Below are positions 17,571 to 24,497 of a stretch of 64,000 nucleotides of DNA, one piece after another. Each line of letters begins with the position of its first letter. Within the stretch, counting starts at the first letter, position 1. Where the stretch lies: the NCBI RefSeq assembly GCF_033100135.1, contig NZ_CP136920.1, positions 372,001 to 436,000 of the forward strand, given 5' to 3'. A program made the position numbers and the translations under genes. Origin of the DNA: Rubellicoccus peritrichatus (GTDB lineage Bacteria > Verrucomicrobiota > Verrucomicrobiia > Opitutales > Cerasicoccaceae). The notes under the pieces are model-generated. The model saw nothing but the letters and a program-made list of their open reading frames with translations, did not search any database and was not told where the DNA came from.

Positions 17571-18434
17571 ATGCAAAAGCAAGACAGCAAACCCCGCATC
17601 ATAGCCCTTCTTTCCGGACCAGACAGACCTGGCCTCGTAGCCAAAGTGGCTGGATGGATCTATGAACGTGGCGGCAACGTCTTTCACGCCGACCAGCATC
17701 AGGACGGCCAGGCTGGCATTTTCTTCCAACGCGTGGAATGGGATTCAGCCAATGACCCGAAGACGGAAGCCGCTGAATTCGCTGCTTTCGCCAACAACGA
17801 GCTTGGGATGACGACTGAAGTCGCACTTTCATCCGACCGTCCGCGAGTCGCGATCTTCGTTTCAAAGATCGAACATTGCTTTCACGACACCATTCTGCGC
17901 TTCAAAGCCAACGAGCTGCCGGGCGAAATCGCCACCGTCGTCTCGAACCATGAAACATTGGGGAATGTAACAAAACAATACGGACTCCCCTTCCATCACG
18001 TGCCGGTATCAGCGGCAACCAAGGCTGAAGCCGAAAAGCGCCAGATCGAAATCGTCAAGGAAGCCAAAGCCGATCTCGTCGTCATGGCCCGCTACATGCA
18101 AGTGCTCTCAGATGATTTCCTGAAAGATGTTGGCTGCCCGGTGATCAATATTCACCACAGCTTCCTGCCCGCTTTTGCCGGTGGAAAGCCTTACCACCAG
18201 GCCTACAACCGTGGGGTAAAAATCATCGGAGCAACCGCGCATTATGCCACAGCAGATCTCGATGAAGGCCCGATCATTGCCCAGGACGTTTCTCGGGTCA
18301 CTCACCGTCATGGGCCGCAGGATCTCGTCCGCCGGGGCAAAGATCTTGAGAAGAATGTCTTCGCCCAGGCCATCCGCTGGCACCTTGAGCACCGAATCCT
18401 CGTCTACAACAACAAAACGGTTGTCTTCGATTAG
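17571..18434 (+). CDS. purU: Formyltetrahydrofolate deformylase
   Basis: PurU hydrolyses 10-formyl-THF to THF and formate, supplying formate for purine synthesis and balancing one-carbon pools. The 287-residue protein has an N-terminal ACT domain (about 8-85; 'LLSGPDRPGLVAKVAGWIYE') that separates it from PurN. The formyltransferase domain carries the catalytic 'NIHHSFLPAF' and 'DEGPIIAQD' motifs and the PurU-type end 'VFAQAIRWHLEHRILVYNN'. It follows cysS and precedes a repeat-rich gap before aspS. Confidence 0.95.
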   Translation: MQKQDSKPRIIALLSGPDRPGLVAKVAGWIYERGGNVFHADQHQDGQAGIFFQRVEWDSANDPKTEAAEFAAFANNELGMTTEVALSSDRPRVAIFVSKIEHCFHDTILRFKANELPGEIATVVSNHETLGNVTKQYGLPFHHVPVSAATKAEAEKRQIEIVKEAKADLVVMARYMQVLSDDFLKDVGCPVINIHHSFLPAFAGGKPYHQAYNRGVKIIGATAHYATADLDEGPIIAQDVSRVTHRHGPQDLVRRGKDLEKNVFAQAIRWHLEHRILVYNNKTVVFD

Positions 18435-18960
18435 CATTTCCCTCGCCTGAGTGAAAACCATGCGGGAGTGACCACTCAGCATTTCGCGCTCAGCGTTCAT
18501 AACTTGACTGTCAAAGAACGTTTACCGTCCGGTGATAAGTCTCGCGTAGAGTGCAACCTCCAACTTTTGTGCGTCTAATCGTTTAAGACATGGGCGGTCC
18601 CACACTTGCGCACCTGGGCAAGCGTGGCTGATTTGTCGGAGCTGATATGGATTCTAAATTCAAATAAAAAAGTGAACCACGGAGAGCACTGAGGCACAGA
18701 GTAAATAACTCCGTGTCTCCATGTCCTCCGTGGTGAAAAACAATTCATTAAATGTGTTTAGTAATGGCATAAAAAGCTCCTGCGACGACAGCCGAAAAAC
18801 CACTCGTGGAAAAGTTTTCCTCACATCAACCCGGTCCTTGATTTAGATACTGAATCGAGCCCGACTCCGCCGTAGCAGAATCGCGTGATGGAAAGCCGTT
18901 ATTCACCATTCGTGTTTTCGGAAGCTTCGCTAAGGCGGTTTGTATATTCGATATGCATTC
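18435..18960. other. Repeat-rich intergenic region between purU and the aspS leader
   Basis: About 525 bases with no convincing gene. It holds a hairpin right after purU (CTGAGTG 18447-18453 with CACTCAG 18473-18479, no T-run), the 9-nt-unit inverted repeat at 18674-18736, and a GC-rich stretch near 18860-18938 with repeated CCGCC/GGCGG strings. A small RNA at 18540-18660 cannot be excluded but shows no known family motif. Confidence 0.6.
18674..18736. repeat. Intergenic inverted repeat of 9-nt CAC-type units, copy 1
   Basis: Left arm 18674-18702 and right arm 18708-18736 pair imperfectly (21 of 29) around a 5-nt loop. Each arm is three 9-nt units: ACCACGGAG, AGCACTGAG, GCACAGAGT on the left, and three similar units on the right when read on the minus strand. 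Two other copies are at 21046-21144 and 37917-37997. Confidence 0.75.
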
Positions 18961-19242
18961 ATGCCACCGATTATAACATGCCGAAAAGATCCGTCAATTG
19001 ATCGGCTTGATACCCTTGATCGGTTTGATCATTTTGATCATTTGGGTCCTTTTGATATGTTTGATATATTGGATCGCTTTGAAAACGTGGGAAATATCTG
19101 CCCTCGAAGCCCAGTTCTCACCAGAACCATGGGGGAAGCAAAGCGTAACAGGGAGGATTTTTACCTTTGCCAAGCGCCTCGGCTTTTGCCTTGCTGGCGG
19201 GCTTTCAAAATTTTCAGTCATGAAACGCACCCATACTTGTAA
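18961..19242 (+). promoter_or_regulatory. Candidate Asp-rich leader ORF overlapping the aspS start
   Basis: From the ATG at 18961 an ORF of 93 codons runs to a stop at 19240-19242, overlapping the aspS start (19220) by 23 bases. Residues 10-38 contain nine Asp, all GAT codons. From residue 14 to 38 every third residue is Asp except one Gly ('SIDRLDTLDRFDHFDHLGPF' continues the pattern). A run of cognate codons before a synthetase gene is the layout of a translation-coupled attenuator. Against this, the run is produced by a 9-nt tandem repeat, no good ribosome-binding site is seen at 18961, and no clear terminator hairpin with T-run lies between the Asp codons and aspS. Confidence 0.3.
18997..19086. 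repeat. Tandem array of ten 9-nt units (YTTGATCRN)
   Basis: Ten contiguous 9-nt units: ATTGATCGG, CTTGATACC, CTTGATCGG, TTTGATCAT (twice), TTGGGTCCT, TTTGATATG, TTTGATATA, TTGGATCGC, TTTGAAAAC. Degeneration rises toward the 3' end. Because the unit is three codons long, each reading frame gives a three-residue periodic peptide: Asp-x-x in one frame and Leu-Ile-rich in another. It ends 133 bases before the aspS ATG. Confidence 0.85.
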
Positions 19243-21019
19243 CCAACTGACCAAATCCGACGCTGAAGCGACCGTAACGCTCGTCGGCTGGGTCAAAAGT
19301 GTCCGCGACCACGGCGGCGTGCTCTTTGTCGACTTGCGCGACCGTGACGGCCTGACCCAGGTGGTCTTCCATCCGGATTATCCGGAAATCCACACCGCAG
19401 CAGGACGTTTGAAGGACGAATCCGTCATCCAGATCTCTGGTGTCGTCAAACCCCGCGAGGAAGGCACCATCAATCCAAACATGACTACGGGCGAAATCGA
19501 AGTGTCCGCCCGCGAACTCATCATCGAGAACCTTTGTGACACCCTGCCCTTTCCCCTGGAAGATGCCAAAGCGGAAAAGGTCAACGAAGACCTGCGCCTG
19601 CAGTACCGTTACCTGGACCTCCGCCGTGATCGCATGAGTGGCCTGCTTGCCCTCCGCAGCAAGGCTTCCAAAAGCATTCGTGATTACCTGGCAGACGAGG
19701 AATTCCTCGAAGTCGAGACGCCCACGCTTTTCAAGAGCACACCGGAAGGCGCGCGCGAGTTTCTCGTGCCCAGCCGCTTGAACCCCGGTGAATTCTACGC
19801 GCTTTCCCAAAGCCCGCAGCAGTACAAACAAATGCTGATGGTCGCCGGTGTGGAACGCTATTACTCAATGGCACGTTGCTACCGTGACGAAGACCTCCGC
19901 GCCGACCGCCAGCCGGAATTCACCCAGGTGGATATGGAAATGTCGTTCATCGAGCGCGAAGACATGTATAAGACCATTGAAGGTCTGCTGGTGAAGCTTT
20001 GGAAAGACACGCTCAACGTCGATGTCCCAACCCCATTCCCAAGGCTGACTTATGTGGAAGCCATGAACCGTTTCGGTTCGGACAAACCGGACACACGCTT
20101 CGGCATGGAACTGCTGGATTTCTCGGAAGACTTTGCCGAATCCAAATTCAAGGTCTTCAAAAGCGTCCTCGACAAAGGCGGCGTTGTTAAGGCAATCAAC
20201 GCCAAAGGCCTCGGAGACATCTCCCAGGGCGAAGTCAAGACGATGGAAGACGCGGCCAAGGCGATGGGCGCCAAGGGCCTGGCTTATATCGTGGTTCGGG
20301 GTGACGATCCCAAGGAGTGGCGTTCGCCCATCCTCAAGTTCCTCTCCGATGCAGAGCTTGAAGCGCTCAAGACCCGTCTCGAGATCGCGGACGGCGACCT
20401 TATCCTTTTTGCCGCTTCCGAGTGGGAGCAGGCTTGCAACATCCTGGGGCGTATCCGTTTGGAATCAGCCCAGCTCCTCGTCAAGCGCGAGAAGATGAGT
20501 ATCTCGGAAGACCAATACAACTTCCTCTGGGTTGTGGACTTCCCACTGATGCTTTTTGATGCTGAAGCAGGCCGCCACGTCGCGGCTCACCATCCATTTA
20601 CGGCACCGGTTCCTGAAGACATCGAAATGATGATGGAAGACCCGACCAAGGCCCGCTCGCAGGCTTACGATATTGTGCTCAACGGCTCCGAGATCGGCGG
20701 CGGTTCGATTCGTATCCACCAGCCGGAATTGCAGGACAAGGTCTTTAAGGAAGTTCTCAAAATACCGGAGGATGTCGTTCAGTCACGCTTTGGTTATATG
20801 CTCAAAGCCTTCAACTTCGGTGCCCCGCCACACGGTGGCATCGCACTCGGGTTTGACCGCATTTGCGCAATTCTTGGAAAAACCAAAAGCATCCGTGAAG
20901 TCATCGCCTTCCCCAAGACTCAAAAGGGTCAGGACCTGATGGCTTCCGCGCCGGGACCAGCCACCACCCGTCAGCTCAGCGACCTCCACATCGGAGTCAT
21001 CGCCGAAAAGACGGAGTAG
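19220..21019 (+). CDS. aspS: Aspartyl-tRNA synthetase
   Basis: A 599-residue class IIb synthetase that charges tRNA-Asp (or tRNA-Asn too in non-discriminating forms). The ATG at 19220 (MKRTHTC) matches the family N-terminus; the OB anticodon domain follows ('VTLVGWVKSVRDHGGVLFVD'). Motif 2 is 'ARCYRDEDLRADRQPEFTQ', 'LSQSPQQYKQMLM' is the flipping-loop region, the bacterial GAD insertion is at about 300-400, and motif 3 is 'GGIALGFDRICAIL'. The frame is open a further 222 bases upstream to a TTG at 18998, which would add a Leu/Ile-rich segment. This is reported as a finding rather than chosen as the start. The Asp-rich ORF overlaps its start. Confidence 0.97.
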   Translation: MKRTHTCNQLTKSDAEATVTLVGWVKSVRDHGGVLFVDLRDRDGLTQVVFHPDYPEIHTAAGRLKDESVIQISGVVKPREEGTINPNMTTGEIEVSARELIIENLCDTLPFPLEDAKAEKVNEDLRLQYRYLDLRRDRMSGLLALRSKASKSIRDYLADEEFLEVETPTLFKSTPEGAREFLVPSRLNPGEFYALSQSPQQYKQMLMVAGVERYYSMARCYRDEDLRADRQPEFTQVDMEMSFIEREDMYKTIEGLLVKLWKDTLNVDVPTPFPRLTYVEAMNRFGSDKPDTRFGMELLDFSEDFAESKFKVFKSVLDKGGVVKAINAKGLGDISQGEVKTMEDAAKAMGAKGLAYIVVRGDDPKEWRSPILKFLSDAELEALKTRLEIADGDLILFAASEWEQACNILGRIRLESAQLLVKREKMSISEDQYNFLWVVDFPLMLFDAEAGRHVAAHHPFTAPVPEDIEMMMEDPTKARSQAYDIVLNGSEIGGGSIRIHQPELQDKVFKEVLKIPEDVVQSRFGYMLKAFNFGAPPHGGIALGFDRICAILGKTKSIREVIAFPKTQKGQDLMASAPGPATTRQLSDLHIGVIAEKTE

Positions 21020-21045
21020 TGTGACGTACTGATTACCTTTTAATT

Positions 21046-21144
21046 GGTCACGAAGAACACGAAGGAGGCACAAAGAACACAAAGCTAGTGAGACGTTTTT
21101 AATCCTTTGTGTTCTTTGTGACCCCTTTTGTGTCCTTTGTGACC
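21046..21144. repeat. Intergenic inverted repeat of 9-nt CAC-type units, copy 2
   Basis: Left arm 21046-21084 (GGTCACGAAGAACACGAAG and on) and right arm 21105-21144 are inverted copies of about 40 nt with few mismatches and one small indel. Units of about 9 nt (GTCACGAAG, AACACGAAG, ... AACACAAAG) are clear. It fills the gap between aspS and ribD and could form a long RNA hairpin, perhaps ending aspS transcripts. Confidence 0.85.
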
Positions 21145-21160
21145 AGAAACAATAACTTAC

Positions 21161-22276
21161 ATGGCTGATTCTAAACACATCGGGCCGATGACGCGTGCGC
21201 TGGAGTTGGCGCGGCGCGGCTGGGGGGATACGCATCCCAATCCAATGGTTGGGGCTGTTGTGGTTGAGCATGGTGAAATCGTTGCTGAGGGCTGGCATCA
21301 AACTGCAGGGCAGGACCATGCGGAAATCGCTGCCATTAAAGCACTGGGTAGAGAGCCAGGTGAGGACGCAACACTCTATGTCACTCTGGAGCCTTGCTCT
21401 ACTTCAGGACGAACCGGAGCCTGTACCGATGCGATTATCAAACATGGTTTCAAGCATGTAGTGATTGGCGCCATTGACCCCAATCCCAATCATGCAGGTC
21501 ACGGAATCAAAGTGCTGGAGGCAGCCGGCATTGAAGTCACTACCGGTGTGCTTGAAGAAGCATGCAGTGACCTCAATCTTATTTTCAATCACTGGATCGT
21601 AAAACGCACTCCATTCATTGCAGGCAAAATCGCCACAACGATCGACGGCAAAGTTGCCACACGCACCGGCCATTCCAAGTGGATCACTGGAGAAACCGCC
21701 CGGGCTGATGTCCATCGATGGCGCCGCCTCTTCCCTGCCATCGCCTGCGGCAATGCAACTGCTCTGGCAGATGATCCAGCCATGACAGCTCGTATCAAAG
21801 GTGAAGACATCTGGTGCCCGCGCCGTTTTATCTTCGACCGTGGCCTCGACACCTTGCGTAATCCCAAGCTGCAGGTCTTCACCGATGCATTTCGGGAGAA
21901 AACGACACTCGTGACTTCAATCGAACAATCCAATGCCGCACTGGAACGCGCTGAATCATTGGGCATCGAAATATGGGCGCTGCCCACGGACACACGTGCC
22001 TGGTTTTTTGATGCATTCCTCAAACGATGCGCTTCAATCGGCATTACCGGAGTCTACGTCGAGGGCGGTGCCAACATCTTAAGCTCCATGCTGGACAATC
22101 AGATACTTGACTATCTCTTTGCCTACCGTGCCCCCAAACTGCTGGCTGATATTAAAGCACCTCCATGCTTTATCGGACAAAACATTGAGACGATGAATTC
22201 GGCGTTCAGCCTGAAAAACGTTAAGCACGCAACTCTTGAAGATGATCAACTGATGCGAGGGTTTATTAGTAAATAA
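21161..22276 (+). CDS. ribD: Bifunctional riboflavin biosynthesis deaminase/reductase
   Basis: RibD carries out the second and third steps of riboflavin synthesis: deamination of the pyrimidine and reduction of its ribosyl side chain. The 371-residue protein has the zinc deaminase domain at 1-145 ('HPNPMVGAVVV', 'DHAEIAAI' with H-A-E, 'VTLEPCSTSGRTGAC' with the Cys ligands) and the reductase domain from about 150 ('FIAGKIATTIDGKVATRTGH'). The end is 'GVYVEGGANILSSML'. No FMN riboswitch is visible upstream; the gap holds only an inverted repeat. rdgB follows after 19 bases, so they are likely cotranscribed. Confidence 0.96.
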   Translation: MADSKHIGPMTRALELARRGWGDTHPNPMVGAVVVEHGEIVAEGWHQTAGQDHAEIAAIKALGREPGEDATLYVTLEPCSTSGRTGACTDAIIKHGFKHVVIGAIDPNPNHAGHGIKVLEAAGIEVTTGVLEEACSDLNLIFNHWIVKRTPFIAGKIATTIDGKVATRTGHSKWITGETARADVHRWRRLFPAIACGNATALADDPAMTARIKGEDIWCPRRFIFDRGLDTLRNPKLQVFTDAFREKTTLVTSIEQSNAALERAESLGIEIWALPTDTRAWFFDAFLKRCASIGITGVYVEGGANILSSMLDNQILDYLFAYRAPKLLADIKAPPCFIGQNIETMNSAFSLKNVKHATLEDDQLMRGFISK

Positions 22277-22295
22277 CCATTAGCCATAACTTCGC

Positions 22296-22913
22296 ATGAA
22301 CATCTATCTCGCATCGGGAAACCTTCATAAACTGGAAGAGATCAGCGCAATGCTGGCGGAGGTAAAGAGCCTGACATTACGTTCCGTCAGCGAACTCGGT
22401 GGCATGCCCGATGTCGATGAAAACGCTCCCGACTTTGAAGGAAACGCCAGATTGAAAGCGCAAGCTTTACAGGAATTGGTTCCCGATGGCTCTTATGTGC
22501 TGGCCGACGACAGCGGGCTCGTCGTCGATGCATTGAACGGTGCCCCTGGTGTGCGGTCGGCACGTTATGCCGGTGAGCATTGCAGCGACGCCGACAACAA
22601 CACCAAGCTGCTAAAAGCATTGGAAACACTGCCTGCCTCCCAAAGGACCGCGCACTTCGTTTGCGTTTTCCAGTTACTTGGCCCCGAGATAGACAAAACA
22701 TTCCGTGGTGAATGCCATGGCGCTATTGATCATCAGGAAAGCGGCGACGCCGGCTTTGGCTATGATCCACTTTTCACACCCGATGGCTACAAAGCATCCT
22801 TTGCATCGCTGGGGCAAAAGGTTAAGAGCCAAATCAGCCATCGTGCCCGGGCAGTGGAACAATTGCTCCAATTCCTCAAACAAATTGAAAAAAGTAACGC
22901 CCCTGTCACATAA
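22296..22913 (+). CDS. rdgB: XTP/dITP (non-canonical purine NTP) pyrophosphatase
   Basis: A 205-residue HAM1/RdgB-family enzyme that hydrolyses ITP, dITP and XTP to monophosphates to keep damaged purines out of nucleic acids. Motifs: 'LASGNLHKLEEI' at the N-terminus, 'VLADDSGLVVDALNGAPGV' and the 'GFGYDPLFTPDG' substrate loop, then 'SHRARA'. Length and start are normal. It lies 19 bases after ribD. Confidence 0.96.
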   Translation: MNIYLASGNLHKLEEISAMLAEVKSLTLRSVSELGGMPDVDENAPDFEGNARLKAQALQELVPDGSYVLADDSGLVVDALNGAPGVRSARYAGEHCSDADNNTKLLKALETLPASQRTAHFVCVFQLLGPEIDKTFRGECHGAIDHQESGDAGFGYDPLFTPDGYKASFASLGQKVKSQISHRARAVEQLLQFLKQIEKSNAPVT

Positions 22914-22964
22914 TGGCGTTACGCTTGCTTGCGCTATGGTTAATCGATTTCAAAAATAATCCTC

Positions 22965-24491
22965 ATGCGCATTGCACCACTGATTGCATTTCTTGTTCTA
23001 GTAACCGCAGCAACAATACAGGCACAGGACCGCTTTACGGTCATGGTCTACAATGTTGAGAACCTGTTCGATGCAGATGGTGTCGCCCAGTATTCCGACT
23101 ATCAAACAGACAGCATCGAGAATCCAAACCGCTACACCCCGCGGAAGCTGCTGACAAAAATTCAGAACATCGCAACCACTTTAAAAGCGGTCAATAACGG
23201 TCGTGGGCCGGACATTGTTCTCTTTCAGGAGTTCGAGCGTGACTTCACTCCCGGAGAGCAACCAGTGGATTACAAAGCCCTGTTAAAACCCTTTGAGAAT
23301 ACCACGGTAGACGCAATGTTGACCGGCAACGTAAACCCGACTGTCGCCGATTTACCCGTAGAAGCTCTCGTCCTGAAGTACTTCGAAGACAATGGACTGG
23401 ATGGATATCACGTTGCCGTATCCGCCCCGGTAGATGATATCGAGAACGCGAAGGCGCACACCAACGCCACCTTCACACGTTTCCCAATCCTGTCTTCAAA
23501 TTCTTACCCGACACCAAACGCCCGTGAAATTCTTGTAACCACGGTTGATGTTGAGGGAGCGGAATTGGTCCTGATCAATAATCACTGGAAGTCCGGTGCC
23601 TCGCGGAGCAGCACTGAAGGGTCCCGTGTGGCCAATGCAAAAGACACACGCAAAGTTCTTGAAGCAATCCTCAAAGAAAATCCCACAGCCGACATTATCA
23701 TCGGTGGTGACTTGAATACCTATTACAATTCAGCCGAATACTTTCCGGTTAAAAAAGACTGGCAGCGCAAAGATTATGCGATGAAAGCCCTTGGCTCCCA
23801 AGGTGACGAGCTGGCAATCCGCAAAGAGGATGGCCCGGACCTTTACAACCTCTGGTTTGAACTCCCGCCCAAAGATCGCAAAAGCGAATTCTACCAAGGC
23901 TCCTGGGGCACACTCATGCAAATGCTAATCACTCGCGGTTTGTATGACGGCGCGGGGGTGCGTTATGTCGATGGATCATTCCATGCGTTGATCATCCCTG
24001 GTGTGAATGTCGGCGGCGAATGGGAAGCACCGAGGGAGTGGTACTTTCTCGGTGAAGCAGGCGGTGGATTTTCCGATCATCTACCCCTGGTCGCAGAGTT
24101 TGAGATCGTTCATGAATCGATGCCAGGAACATACTCTGATTTAAACGAACCTAGCCTGGCAGAATTGGGGCCAGCCTGGATTCCAAGCGTGGACCTCGTC
24201 AAAACCAGCCAAAAGATATATCCTGACAGCAGCACACTTGAAGATACTTCTGACAAAGATATTGCAGAGAACTATGGTGAACTCTTCGAAGTCAAGGCCG
24301 AGGTCGTTCACTTCAACCCCATCCTTGTCAGAATCGGCAAACGTAATTACGAAGTCTACGCCTACCAACCAGAAGTCAGACAAAAACTGGGACAATTTCT
24401 CCCGGGGGACAAAGCAACTTTTCTCGGAGAATTATCTGAGCACAGCGGCAAGCCACAATTCCTTGTTCATGACGAATCCTGGGTGCGGTGA
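22965..24491 (+). CDS. Secreted endonuclease/exonuclease/phosphatase-family protein
   Basis: A 508-residue exported protein with a signal peptide (residues 1-20, ending 'AATIQAQ'). The EEP fold covers about 22-390: 'VMVYNVENLFD' (Asn), 'VLFQEFE' (metal Glu), 'LINNHWKSG', 'IIIGGDLNTYYN' and the catalytic end 'SDHLPLVAEF'. The last 110 residues form a separate domain ('FEVKAEVVHFNPILVRIGKR') that may be an OB-like or substrate-binding module. It could be an extracellular nuclease or a phosphodiesterase/phosphatase; the sequence does not decide. It follows rdgB by 51 bases and is convergent with the oxoprolinase gene. Confidence 0.87.
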   Translation: MRIAPLIAFLVLVTAATIQAQDRFTVMVYNVENLFDADGVAQYSDYQTDSIENPNRYTPRKLLTKIQNIATTLKAVNNGRGPDIVLFQEFERDFTPGEQPVDYKALLKPFENTTVDAMLTGNVNPTVADLPVEALVLKYFEDNGLDGYHVAVSAPVDDIENAKAHTNATFTRFPILSSNSYPTPNAREILVTTVDVEGAELVLINNHWKSGASRSSTEGSRVANAKDTRKVLEAILKENPTADIIIGGDLNTYYNSAEYFPVKKDWQRKDYAMKALGSQGDELAIRKEDGPDLYNLWFELPPKDRKSEFYQGSWGTLMQMLITRGLYDGAGVRYVDGSFHALIIPGVNVGGEWEAPREWYFLGEAGGGFSDHLPLVAEFEIVHESMPGTYSDLNEPSLAELGPAWIPSVDLVKTSQKIYPDSSTLEDTSDKDIAENYGELFEVKAEVVHFNPILVRIGKRNYEVYAYQPEVRQKLGQFLPGDKATFLGELSEHSGKPQFLVHDESWVR

Positions 24492-24497
24492 GCCATA

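Noticed and set aside
18540-18660. Possible structured RNA (SRP, 6S or tmRNA) between purU and aspS
   Set aside because: No signature sequence of these RNAs seen; only GC-rich short pairings.
18674-19086. CRISPR-like repeats before aspS
   Set aside because: Units are 9 nt and contiguous or inverted; no spacers of regular length and no cas genes.
19214-19831. 205-codon open frame antisense to aspS
   Set aside because: Mirrors the OB-fold coding region; no motif or start signal.
21020-21160. FMN riboswitch before ribD
   Set aside because: The gap is filled by the 9-nt-unit inverted repeat; none of the conserved FMN-element blocks are present.
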